The notes under the pieces are model-generated. The model was not told the origin of the DNA. It ran no database searches and saw only the letters and a list, made by a program, of their open reading frames with translations. Of a DNA stretch of 64,000 nucleotides, positions 52,812 through 61,312 are shown one piece after another (within the stretch, counting starts at the first letter, position 1; every line of letters begins with the position of its first letter). The position numbers and the translations under genes are program-made. Source of the stretch: Pseudarthrobacter sp. GA104 (GTDB taxonomy: Bacteria > Actinomycetota > Actinomycetes > Actinomycetales > Micrococcaceae); contig NZ_WOWL01000001.1 of assembly GCF_009741265.1 (NCBI RefSeq), positions 1,054,001 to 1,118,000 on the forward strand, read 5' to 3'.

Positions 52812-53846
52812 ATGACCGATGTCGACGGGCAACGGCTAATGATCAAGGTCGCGCGTCTATACCATACGCACGAGATGCGCCAGACGGACATCGCCAAGCG
52901 GCTTCAGATCTCACAGTCCCGGGTTTCCCGGCTTTTGGCCCAGGCGGAGGATGCCTCGATCGTACGCACGGTCGTCGCTGTTCCGCAGCATGTTCACGCC
53001 GAACTTGAGGAGCGCATCGAGTCGATCTACGGGCTCAGTGAAGTCCACATTGTCGACGCAGTGAGCGATGACGAGACGGAGCTGGGCAAGGATCTGGCCC
53101 ACACCATGGCCGCCCTCCTCCACGACGTTGCGTTCGAAGTGCACACGATTGCGCTCACCTCATGGAGCAAGACGATGCGCCTCATGATCGACGTCATGCT
53201 TCCGATGCGCACGCGCTGCAAGCACGTCATCGAGACGCTGGGCGACCTCGGCCCGCCCGCACTGCAGCACGACACAGCGAGGTCCACCCAGCAGTTCGCG
53301 GCACTCACCGGCGCACAACCCGTCTTCCTTCGGACGCCGGGCGTGGCAGCGAGCCCTGAGATGAAGGACCTTCTGCTCAGCCGTGACCCGCACGCCCAGA
53401 AGGCGCTTGAGATGCTCGACTCCGTGGACCTGGCACTGGTGGGCATCGGCGCCGACGAGATCGACCCCGACCTCCGGCCGGGCGACAATTTCTTCACGGA
53501 CGAGCAATACGCCCATGTTCGCGAGCTGGGGGCGGTAGGAGAGGTATGCCTGCATTTCCTGGACGCTGACGGGAATCCGATCGACTCCGAGCTCGAGGAC
53601 CTGGTGGTAGGCATCACCCGGGAGCAGCTCAAGAGTGCCCGCCACCGGTGGGCCGTCGCCGGCGGGACCCGCAAGCACCGTGCCATCAGGGCAGCGGTCG
53701 CGGGCGGATGGGTCGACACGCTCGTGACCGATTCTGCAACCGCCCAGTTCCTGGTCGATTCAGCTCCCGCCGCGCTGCAGGGGGCACGGGAAACACCTCC
53801 CGCCAAGGGCAATACCCGGCGCCGCATGTCGGCGTCAAAAGCCTGA
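52812..53846 (+). CDS. SorC/DeoR-family sugar-binding transcriptional regulator
   Basis: 344 residues from ATG 52812, with AGGAG upstream. N-terminal helix-turn-helix VARLYHTHEMRQTDIAKRLQ then ISQSRVSRLLAQAEDASIVR; the remainder is a sugar-binding domain of the SorC type (GLSEVHIVDAVSDDETELGK, VDLALVGIGADEIDP, GEVCLHFLDADGNPID, GGTRKHRAIRAAVAGGWVDT). EryD of the Brucella erythritol operon belongs to this family. It sits between the minus operon and the plus transport/catabolic genes and probably controls both. Confidence 0.87.
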   Translation: MTDVDGQRLMIKVARLYHTHEMRQTDIAKRLQISQSRVSRLLAQAEDASIVRTVVAVPQHVHAELEERIESIYGLSEVHIVDAVSDDETELGKDLAHTMAALLHDVAFEVHTIALTSWSKTMRLMIDVMLPMRTRCKHVIETLGDLGPPALQHDTARSTQQFAALTGAQPVFLRTPGVAASPEMKDLLLSRDPHAQKALEMLDSVDLALVGIGADEIDPDLRPGDNFFTDEQYAHVRELGAVGEVCLHFLDADGNPIDSELEDLVVGITREQLKSARHRWAVAGGTRKHRAIRAAVAGGWVDTLVTDSATAQFLVDSAPAALQGARETPPAKGNTRRRMSASKA

Positions 53847-53903
53847 GGCGCCGAAAGCACCGGGCAGCTATTGACAAGACTGTGACGCACGTCCCATGAT
53901 CGA

Positions 53904-53918
53904 TTGCATATTCAATTG
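53904..53918. promoter_or_regulatory. GCATAT motif upstream of the beta-keto-acid cleavage gene
   Basis: TTGCATATTCAATTG ends in CAATTG; a -35-like TTGACG (53916-53921) overlaps it. It shares TGCATAT with the site at 43031 and, in reverse, with 56357-56368. Confidence 0.4.
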
Positions 53919-53994
53919 ACGTGCGCATAACGATTCATTAATCCGGCTTCTGCCGCTGAATCGGCGCCGCCACGCCGTCCGTCAGGAGTTAGCC

Positions 53995-54942
53995 GTGCCC
54001 ACCCGCCTTGACAAATATGCCGATATGAAGCCGAACTGGGACTACCCCGTCGTGATCGAGTCCCACATCAATGGCATCCGCACGAAGGAGATGAACCCGA
54101 ACACGCCCATCACCTACGAGGAGATCGCGGAGGACGCGATCAGGTGCTGGGAGGCAGGTGCAGGAGCAATCCATGCTCACAACACGAGCTTCGACCTCCT
54201 CGGGGAGAACGCCTACAAGGACTACATGCGCACCTGGGACCGGGTCCTCGAGAAGCACCCGGACATCACGTGGTATCCCACTACCTGCAACAACCTCCGG
54301 CTACTGCCGCATGAAAACGGCCTCGAGCACGTGCCGCACCTGTACGAAGGCGGCAATGTGCGCATCGGCTGCGTCGACACCGGCCTGACCCTGTTCGCCG
54401 TCGACGAAGACGAGGAAGGCTACCTCTCCGGCCCGGAATTCGGATTCAACTACCAGCGCGTGGCAAGCCAGGTCAAAATGTTCCGCGAAAGGGACCTGGC
54501 TATGGTGTTCGGTGTGTACGAGCCGGGCCATCTGCGCCACGCGATGCACTACGTCAACCGGGGCCTCTCGACCCAGGGATCCATGTGGGACTTCTACCTC
54601 ATCGGCGACTACGGACTCACCGCCATGGAACCTATCGGCACGAACGGGATGAAACCCAGCCTCGAGAGCCTGTACTACTACCTCACCATGATCGAGGAAG
54701 CAAAGGTCAAGCACCCCTGGTACATCTCGATCTGGGGGCAGGGCGCCCTCGACGACACCGCCATCCTGCGCCGGGCCATCGAACTGGGCGGCCACATTAA
54801 GACCGGCCTTGAGCTCTTCTATGATCCCGCCCGCAATCCCACCAACCTCGAACTCCTCCAGCAGGCCCAGGAGATCGCCCGGGAGGTAGGCCGGCCCATC
54901 GCAACCCATGAAGAGGCGCGGGCCCTCTACAACATCACCTGA
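53995..54942 (+). CDS. Beta-keto acid cleavage enzyme (BKACE, DUF849) family
   Basis: 315 residues from GTG 53995, with AGGAG 7 bases upstream. A TIM barrel with the zinc-binding H-x-H (GAGAIHAHNTSF) and a second His/Glu site near GVYEPGHLRHAMHYVNRG. BKACE enzymes transfer acetyl-CoA onto a beta-keto acid, giving acetoacetate plus a new CoA ester; substrates range from 3-keto-5-aminohexanoate to dehydrocarnitine. The substrate residues cannot be read by eye. It is followed by an epoxide hydrolase gene 39 bases on. Confidence 0.82.
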   Translation: MPTRLDKYADMKPNWDYPVVIESHINGIRTKEMNPNTPITYEEIAEDAIRCWEAGAGAIHAHNTSFDLLGENAYKDYMRTWDRVLEKHPDITWYPTTCNNLRLLPHENGLEHVPHLYEGGNVRIGCVDTGLTLFAVDEDEEGYLSGPEFGFNYQRVASQVKMFRERDLAMVFGVYEPGHLRHAMHYVNRGLSTQGSMWDFYLIGDYGLTAMEPIGTNGMKPSLESLYYYLTMIEEAKVKHPWYISIWGQGALDDTAILRRAIELGGHIKTGLELFYDPARNPTNLELLQQAQEIAREVGRPIATHEEARALYNIT

Positions 54943-54981
54943 GCACGGCAAATCCAACCATCTATTTCACGAGGAGGCGCA

Positions 54982-56226
54982 ATGGCTGCGCACAACGAAG
55001 GCGGGGTCACCCCCTTCACCATCTCGATCCCGGATGAGGACCTCAAGGATATGAACGAGCGGCTCCGCCGCACGAGGTATCCGGTGGACTTCGCCAACGA
55101 CGACTGGCGGTACGGCTACAACACCGACTACCACAAGCAGCTCGTCGATTACTGGATCAACGAATACGACTGGCGGGACGTCGAGCGGCGCATGAACGAA
55201 CTGCCGCACTTCAAGACGGAGCTGATGGGCGTTCCGCTCCACTTCATCCACGTCAAGGGCAAGGGGCCCAACCCCATGCCGCTGCTCATCCACCACGGTT
55301 GGCCCTGGACCTTTTGGGACCTGCGCAAGGTCATCGGGCCGCTCTCCGACCCGGCGAGCTACGGCGGCGACCCGGCGGACGCCTTCGACGTCGTCCTCAT
55401 CTCGCTCCCGGGCTATGGCTTCTCTTCGCCGCTGACCGAACCGGGCTGGAACTGGTGGCGGACGGCGGACCTGGAGAACGCCCTCATGAAGGACGTGCTG
55501 GGCTATGAGAAGTACGCCACGGCCGGAGGCGACTGGGGCGCCCTGATCGCGCAGCAGCACGGCCACAAGTACGAGCAGGACGTCTACGGCGTCTACACGC
55601 ACTTCCCGGCCCAGATGAGCCACTACCTTGCCGAACACCCGGATGCGCCTCCCGGCGTGAAATACGACCCCTTCCTCGGGCTGCCAGATGAGAGCGAGTA
55701 CAACGACTCCGACGAGAAGGGCTGGTTCGAACGCGGCAAGCTCTTTGTCCAAAAGGAGAGCGGTTACGGCGAAATCCAGCTGACAAAGCCCCAGACCCTG
55801 GCTGCGCTCGTTGCGGACTCCCCCGCAGCCCAGCTGGCCTGGATCACCGAGAAGCGCTACTTCTGGGGCCTGGAGGAGCGCGGCCACGGCACCGAAGCCT
55901 TTGAACGCGTATGGCCCAAGGAAGACCTGGTCACCACCGCCGCGGTGTACTTCCTCACCAACACCGGGGGCACGTCCTCCCGTTACTACTGGGAGTGCCG
56001 GGGGAACCCCTGGTCACCGTCTCATGACAGGTTTCCCGTCGTCGGCGCCCCCACGGCAGTGGGCATCTACCCCGGCGAGATCTACAAGCCGCCCCGGACC
56101 TGGACGGAGAAGTACTTCAACCTCCAGCAGTACCGAGTGCACGACGAGGGGGGCCACTTCGCCCCGCTTGAGGTGCCCGACACCTACGTGGACGACGTGA
56201 GGACTTTCTTCCGCACCTTCCGCTGA
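54982..56226 (+). CDS. Epoxide hydrolase (microsomal/juvenile-hormone type alpha/beta hydrolase)
   Basis: 414 residues from ATG 54982, with GAGGAGG upstream. N-terminal EHN domain (FTISIPDEDLKDMNERLRRT, WRDVERRMNELPHFK); oxyanion H-G-W-P (IHHGWPWTFWD); nucleophile Asp in ATAGGDWGALIAQQHG; catalytic His in VHDEGGHFAPLEVP. It hydrolyses an epoxide to a diol. The order BKACE-epoxide hydrolase-ABC importer suggests that the imported compound or an intermediate carries an epoxide or ether-derived group. A hairpin follows. Confidence 0.87.
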   Translation: MAAHNEGGVTPFTISIPDEDLKDMNERLRRTRYPVDFANDDWRYGYNTDYHKQLVDYWINEYDWRDVERRMNELPHFKTELMGVPLHFIHVKGKGPNPMPLLIHHGWPWTFWDLRKVIGPLSDPASYGGDPADAFDVVLISLPGYGFSSPLTEPGWNWWRTADLENALMKDVLGYEKYATAGGDWGALIAQQHGHKYEQDVYGVYTHFPAQMSHYLAEHPDAPPGVKYDPFLGLPDESEYNDSDEKGWFERGKLFVQKESGYGEIQLTKPQTLAALVADSPAAQLAWITEKRYFWGLEERGHGTEAFERVWPKEDLVTTAAVYFLTNTGGTSSRYYWECRGNPWSPSHDRFPVVGAPTAVGIYPGEIYKPPRTWTEKYFNLQQYRVHDEGGHFAPLEVPDTYVDDVRTFFRTFR

Positions 56227-56243
56227 CCGCACCATGACGCGTC

Positions 56244-56272
56244 GTGGGGAGCCTGCCCGGCAGGCTCCCCAC
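56244..56272 (+). terminator. Perfect hairpin after the epoxide hydrolase gene
   Basis: GTGGGGAGCCTGCC (56244-56257) and its complement GGCAGGCTCCCCAC (56259-56272) form a nearly loop-free palindrome 18 bases past the stop. No T-run follows. Confidence 0.65.
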
Positions 56273-56356
56273 ACTGCGTTAAAGGCCGCCCTTCATGGCC
56301 CCTTGACAGGCTGCTGTGAGATGAAGCACACTCGATAGCATGCTAATGCAGTAGAT

Positions 56357-56368
56357 GAATATATATGC
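56357..56368. promoter_or_regulatory. ATATGC motif upstream of the binding-protein gene
   Basis: GAATATATATGC lies 51 bases before the binding-protein start; its reverse begins GCATAT, as at 43031 and 53904. Confidence 0.4.
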
Positions 56369-56418
56369 GATTCCGAAACTGTACTTGCTCCAGGTCGTCT
56401 CTCACAAAGGAGTCTTTG

Positions 56419-57543
56419 ATGCACCTCAAGAAACTCGTCCGGCGCCGCATAGCGGCGTTCGGGCTCGTGGCCGGCCTGATGGCCACCACCGCCTGCTCGT
56501 CGACCACGGCCGCCTCCCAGCAGCCGATCGACAAGAAGGACATCGTCCTCGTTGCCTCCGTCATCAACACCACCAACCCCTATATGGCCTCGATGATCGA
56601 GGGTGCGAAGGCTCTGTCCAAGAAGCTCGACGTGCCGCTCGAGATCGTCGACTCCGAGGGAAGCTCGCAGACCGAGATCTCCAAGATCCAGGCCATCCTG
56701 GCGCAGGGCAAGAAGGTCGCGCTGATGGTCAACACCGTCGCCAGCTCGGACGCCCCGCCCATCGTCAACGCAGTGAAGGCCGCGGGCGGCTACGCAACGG
56801 TCTGGTGGAACAAGCCGGACAACTTCGAACCGTGGGACCAGGGTGACAACTTCGTCGCCTTCCAGAAGCACTCCGGGGTCGAGAGCGGCCAGTGCACGGC
56901 CAAGGCGCTCGCCGACAGCATCGGCGGCAAGGGCAACATCGTGGCCCTCGCGGGCGTGCTCGACAGCACCACCAGCCAGACCCGCGTGGCCGGCCTGCAG
57001 GACGCGCTCAAGGCGTACCCGGACGTGAAGCTGCTCGAAACGCGCCCGGCCAACTGGGACCCGCAGCTGGGGCTCAAGGAGACCCAGAACCTCCTCGCAA
57101 AGTACGGCGACAAGATCGACGGCGTGTGGGCTGCAGATGACGGCATGATCATCGGCGCCGTCCAGGCGGTGAAGGATGCGGGCCGGATCAACGATGTCAA
57201 GTTCGCTTCCGACGGCCTGTACCCGCCGGTCGTCGACATGATGAAGGAGAACATGGGCAACGGCGCCATCGCCGGCGAGACCTTCCACCGCGGATTCATG
57301 GCCGCCGCGATCGGGCTCTACACCTCCTACCTCGCAGCCACCGGTGAGATCAAGCCATCGGAATTGCCCAAGGAGAAGCGCAACAGCCTGTTCAAGCTGA
57401 GCTGCGTCACCCCGGACAACCACGCCGAATTCACCAAGTACGACGGCGATATCGACGGCTGGATGGACGATCTGATCGAAAACGGCCCCTGGGACACCGA
57501 GCCCGTGCCGCTGGTCTCCGGCGGCCCGGAGAAGCTGCCCTAA
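56419..57543 (+). CDS. ABC transporter sugar-binding lipoprotein (RbsB type)
   Basis: 374 residues from ATG 56419, with AAAGGAG upstream. Signal peptide with lipobox MATTACSS (Cys about 26). Type-1 periplasmic-binding fold: DIVLVASVINTTNPYMASMI, GKKVALMVNTVASSDAPPIV, NIVALAGVLDSTTSQTRVAG, GVWAADDGMIIGAVQAVKDA, MGNGAIAGETFHRGFM. It captures a sugar or polyol outside the cell. First gene of the importer operon. Confidence 0.87.
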   Translation: MHLKKLVRRRIAAFGLVAGLMATTACSSTTAASQQPIDKKDIVLVASVINTTNPYMASMIEGAKALSKKLDVPLEIVDSEGSSQTEISKIQAILAQGKKVALMVNTVASSDAPPIVNAVKAAGGYATVWWNKPDNFEPWDQGDNFVAFQKHSGVESGQCTAKALADSIGGKGNIVALAGVLDSTTSQTRVAGLQDALKAYPDVKLLETRPANWDPQLGLKETQNLLAKYGDKIDGVWAADDGMIIGAVQAVKDAGRINDVKFASDGLYPPVVDMMKENMGNGAIAGETFHRGFMAAAIGLYTSYLAATGEIKPSELPKEKRNSLFKLSCVTPDNHAEFTKYDGDIDGWMDDLIENGPWDTEPVPLVSGGPEKLP

Positions 57544-57555
57544 CGGACCGCAAAC

Positions 57556-57594
57556 GGCGGCTCCGGACACCGCACAGACGGGTCCGGAGCCGCC
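57556..57594 (+). terminator. Intercistronic hairpin between binding-protein and permease genes
   Basis: GGCGGCTCCGGAC (57556-57568) pairs perfectly with GTCCGGAGCCGCC (57582-57594). Such hairpins commonly raise binding-protein expression over the downstream genes by partial termination or mRNA protection. Confidence 0.65.
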
Positions 57595-57624
57595 CCACCG
57601 GAGCAACCACGACAGGTGAAAGTA

Positions 57625-58656
57625 ATGACACACAAGGACACCGGGACGGGCCTCCTCGAGGCACCCGCCCCATCACAGCCACCCCTCCGGACAGGCCGCC
57701 GGTTCGAGGCCAAAAACCTCGGCGAAGTGCTTGCCCTGGTCGGACTGATCGCCGTTTTCGCGGCGCTGAACCCCGCGACGTTCCTGACGCCGGAGAACCT
57801 GCGGACCATCCTGGACCACGCGTCCCTTCCGTTGATCATCGGCGTCGGCGCAACCCTGGTCATCTTGACCGGTTCGATTGACCTCTCTGTAGAGGGCGTG
57901 ATGGGCGCAGCAGGCATGACCTTCGTCCTGATGACGGCCAACAGCCGCGGAAGCGCGGACCTGGGGCCCTGGGCCATTGTTGCGGCGCTCGCCGTAGGCG
58001 TGGGCCTCGGCCTCCTGAGCGGCCTGGTGCACACGCGCCTCAAGGTTCCCTCGTTCATCGTCACACTGGGCGTCTGGTTCGTGGGCCTTGGAATCGCCAC
58101 TGTGCTCTTCGGTGACAAGTCCATTCCCTTCCTGCCCGACGGCGGCATCAAGGGCTGGCCGTCCACCCTCACCTTCGGGTTGCCCAACTCATTCCTGCTC
58201 GCCGCCGCCTTCGTCCTGGCGGGGATGTTCGTGGCCCGTTTCACGCGGCTGGGTCGCTTCGCCTACGCGATCGGCGACAGCGAGGAGATCTCCAAGGGCA
58301 ACGGCATTCCGGTGCTCAGGTACAAGCTCTACGTCTTCGTTGTCGCCGGCGCCTGCAGCGCCGCCGCCGGCGTGTTGGCAGCCCTCAAACTCGGTGCAGG
58401 ATCGGCCACCGTGGGCGTGGGGACGCTCTTCCTGACCATCGCAGCCGTGGTGATCGGCGGCACGTCCCTTGGCGGCGGTAAGGGCGGCATCCTCCGCACC
58501 GCGATCGGTGTGCTCATGCTGACCGTCCTCAACAACGGGCTCATCCTCAGCGGGGTCAGCCCGAATATCCAATCCGCCGTCTCCGGAACCGTCCTGATCG
58601 CGGCCGTCCTCGTGGCTACCTGGCCGCACCGCAGCAGACTGAGGATCGTAAAATGA
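57625..58656 (+). CDS. ABC transporter permease (RbsC type), first
   Basis: 343 residues from ATG 57625, with AGGTGAAAG upstream. About 8-10 membrane helices; family text LTGSIDLSVEGVMGAAGMTF, GLVHTRLKVPSFIVTLGVWF and GKGGILRTAIGVLMLTVLNNG. Inner-membrane channel of the sugar importer. Its TGA overlaps the ATPase ATG (ATGA). Confidence 0.87.
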   Translation: MTHKDTGTGLLEAPAPSQPPLRTGRRFEAKNLGEVLALVGLIAVFAALNPATFLTPENLRTILDHASLPLIIGVGATLVILTGSIDLSVEGVMGAAGMTFVLMTANSRGSADLGPWAIVAALAVGVGLGLLSGLVHTRLKVPSFIVTLGVWFVGLGIATVLFGDKSIPFLPDGGIKGWPSTLTFGLPNSFLLAAAFVLAGMFVARFTRLGRFAYAIGDSEEISKGNGIPVLRYKLYVFVVAGACSAAAGVLAALKLGAGSATVGVGTLFLTIAAVVIGGTSLGGGKGGILRTAIGVLMLTVLNNGLILSGVSPNIQSAVSGTVLIAAVLVATWPHRSRLRIVK

Positions 58657-60203
58657 CCAACGCTTCCCTGGCGCCCCGCACCGGCGTCGAAACCCCGGCA
58701 CTCAAGCTGACCGACATTTCGAAATCCTTCGGCACGACCCACGCGGTCAAGAATGTCTCCCTCGAGATCCCGCGCCATGAAGTGGTCGGGCTGATCGGTG
58801 AAAACGGCGCCGGCAAATCCACCCTGCTGAAGATCCTGACCGGGCTGCACCAGCCGGATTCCGGAGTCATCGAGGCAGCCGGCCGGCCGGTCAAGTTCCG
58901 CAGGCCGCAGGACGCCGTTGCCGCGGGCATCGGCGTCGTGCACCAGGAGCAGTCGCTCCTGTCTAACCTGTCCGTCGCTGAAAACATCGCGATGAATGCC
59001 CTGTCCTCCAAGGACGCGGCCACGAGTTACGGGTTCTACCGCTGGAAGCGCCTCAATGCGGAGGCAGCCGCCATCCTGGCCCGTGTTGGCTCCAACATCG
59101 ACCCTCGCACCACGGTCAGCGACCTCTCCTTCGTGGACCGCCAGATGGTCGAAATCGCCCGGGCACTACGAGTGGACGAGGCCATCCACGCAGCACCGCT
59201 GGTGATCCTCGACGAGCCCACCTCAGTGCTGGAGCGCAACGAAACGGCGATCCTTGAGCGCGAGATCCGCTCCCTGCGGGAAATCGGTTCGGTGCTGTTC
59301 GTCTCCCACCGGCTCGACGAAGTCCTCCGGATCTGCGACCGCGTAGTGGTGATGCGGCACGGCGAAGTCGTGGCAGACGTGCGGCGGGAGGAAGTCAGCG
59401 AAGATGACCTCTTCCGCCTCATGATCGGACAGGAATCACGGGCGCGGGTGCGCAAGGGCGGCAACGCCGCGGGCGCCGTCGCGGCCGTCGAGGCCAAGGG
59501 CCTGAGCCGTAAGGGGCAATTCAAGGACGTTTCGTTCGCCGTCTCTCCTGGGCGGTCCCTAGCCATCGTGGGCGCCATGGGCTCCGGGCGCGAATCCGTT
59601 TGCCGGGCCCTCTTTGGAGCCGAGCCGTTCGACTCCGGCACCCTCGAGGTTGCCGGCGGAGCCGTCCAGGGCTGGTCGATGCGCCGGGCCGTACGGAACG
59701 GACTGGCCTACATCCCCTCCGAACGGAAAGTCGAGGGCATGGTCGGCGGCCTGAGCGCGGCCGAAAACCTCACCCTGGTCCATCCGCGCGAGGCAGCCAG
59801 GGGCCCGTTCCTGCGGCGCAAGGCCCGTATGAAGGCCGCCGAGGAATGGTTCGAGCGCCTCGACATCCGGCCCCGCGACCCCCGCCTGCCCCTTGGCCGC
59901 TTCTCCGGCGGCAACCAGCAAAAGGTGGTCATGGCCAAGTGGCTGCGCGCTGAGGAGCTTAGCGTCCTGATCCTTGACCACCCGCTCCGCGGCCTCGACC
60001 CGGGAGCTTCGCAAACGGTGAACGACCAGATCCGTGCCGCCCAGGAGGACGGCGCCGCCGTGATCCTGCTGCCCGACACGCTCGAGGAGGCCCTCGAGAT
60101 GGCGGACGAGATCATCGTGATGCGCGACGGCGAAATCACCGCCCGCTTCGACCTCTCGGTCGACAGCCCGACTTCCCTCGACCTGCTTGAAAAGATGGTG
60201 TGA
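58653..60203 (+). CDS. Sugar ABC transporter ATP-binding protein (RbsA type, two nucleotide-binding domains)
   Basis: 516 residues. NBD1: Walker A GENGAGKST, DLSFVDRQMVEIARAL signature, Walker B VILDEPTSVLERNE. NBD2: P-loop replaced by GAMGSGRESVCRALFG, signature FSGGNQQKVVMAKWLRAEEL, Walker B LILDHPLRGLDPGA with His for the catalytic Glu. Only the first site looks fully competent. Overlaps both permease genes. Confidence 0.88.
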   Translation: MTNASLAPRTGVETPALKLTDISKSFGTTHAVKNVSLEIPRHEVVGLIGENGAGKSTLLKILTGLHQPDSGVIEAAGRPVKFRRPQDAVAAGIGVVHQEQSLLSNLSVAENIAMNALSSKDAATSYGFYRWKRLNAEAAAILARVGSNIDPRTTVSDLSFVDRQMVEIARALRVDEAIHAAPLVILDEPTSVLERNETAILEREIRSLREIGSVLFVSHRLDEVLRICDRVVVMRHGEVVADVRREEVSEDDLFRLMIGQESRARVRKGGNAAGAVAAVEAKGLSRKGQFKDVSFAVSPGRSLAIVGAMGSGRESVCRALFGAEPFDSGTLEVAGGAVQGWSMRRAVRNGLAYIPSERKVEGMVGGLSAAENLTLVHPREAARGPFLRRKARMKAAEEWFERLDIRPRDPRLPLGRFSGGNQQKVVMAKWLRAEELSVLILDHPLRGLDPGASQTVNDQIRAAQEDGAAVILLPDTLEEALEMADEIIVMRDGEITARFDLSVDSPTSLDLLEKMV

Positions 60204-61228
60204 ATCCCATGTCAAAGAAAGCCCTTCTCGAGCATCCGGCCACAGCGCCGGCCGCCGCCGACGGCAAGACGAAGTCCGCACGCCGCCCGCCACGGAATCT
60301 GTGGTTCACCGCCGGGCCCTTCGCGGTATTCCTTGCCCTGTTCGCCCTCGTGGCCATCCTCCGTCCGGCATTCCTGACCGGTGGCGGCATGGCAATCCTT
60401 GCCGTCCAGGCCGCGACCATCCTCCTGGTTGCGTTGGGGCAGGCCATGGTGCTCCATGTGGGTTCGATCGACCTGTCAAATGCAGCGATCGTGATCTTCG
60501 CGGCGATCATCCTCGCTCAGACTCTTGGGCCCCTCGGTCCCGCGGCACCCGTCGTCACCCTCGGCGTCGTGACCCTCATTGGGGCCGCCAACGGTTTCCT
60601 GGTTGCGTTCGGCCAGATCCCTTCCTTTGCCCTGACGCTCGGCACGCTCGGCATCCTGCAGGCAGCTTCACTGGTGATCAGCAATGCGACCACCGTGTAT
60701 GCCACGGCGAACGGCCAACTCCTCGCTCCCCTGTTCGGGACCGCTTTTGCCGGCCTGCCGCTGGCCTTCTGGGTCGGTGTGCTAATGGCGGTGGGCCTGT
60801 GGGCCTTCCTCCGGTTTACCCGGGCCGGTGAAGGCATGACAGCCGTGGGACTCAACGAGAAGGGTGCATTGTTCTCGGGCCTGCGGACCCGCTGGTTCAA
60901 AGTGCTGGCCTTCGCTCTCTCCGGCCTTCTGGCCGGCCTCGCCGGCATGCTCGTCATTGCGCAAGCCGGGGCGGCGTCGTCCTTCGGCCTGGGAAGCGAC
61001 CTCCTGCTGCCGGGCATCGCCGCAGCCATTGTTGGCGGCACCGCCATCACCGGCGGTATCACAAACCCGATCAACATCATCTTCGGCGCCCTGACCGTCG
61101 CGCTCGTGCCCATCGGCGCCGCCGCCGTCGGCGTCACACCCCAGGCGCAGAGCCTGGTCTACGGCCTGGTGATCATCGCCGCCGTGGCACTGACTATGGG
61201 CCGAGGCCACAACGAAGTGGTCAAATAG
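60200..61228 (+). CDS. ABC transporter permease (RbsC type), second
   Basis: 342 residues from GTG 60200, overlapping the ATPase stop (GTGA); ATG 60209 is an alternative. About 9 membrane helices; HVGSIDLSNAAIVIFAAIIL, FGQIPSFALTLGTLGILQAA, GLGSDLLLPGIAAAIVGGTA. It is distinct from the first permease, so the channel is probably a heterodimer. Confidence 0.86.
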   Translation: MNPMSKKALLEHPATAPAAADGKTKSARRPPRNLWFTAGPFAVFLALFALVAILRPAFLTGGGMAILAVQAATILLVALGQAMVLHVGSIDLSNAAIVIFAAIILAQTLGPLGPAAPVVTLGVVTLIGAANGFLVAFGQIPSFALTLGTLGILQAASLVISNATTVYATANGQLLAPLFGTAFAGLPLAFWVGVLMAVGLWAFLRFTRAGEGMTAVGLNEKGALFSGLRTRWFKVLAFALSGLLAGLAGMLVIAQAGAASSFGLGSDLLLPGIAAAIVGGTAITGGITNPINIIFGALTVALVPIGAAAVGVTPQAQSLVYGLVIIAAVALTMGRGHNEVVK

Positions 61229-61312
61229 CACTGGCCACCACCACACGTCTTGTTCCCGTCCTCCGCAACGCCGCGAGGGACTTCCCTTCCCTTTCCGAAA
61301 GGTACACACCCC

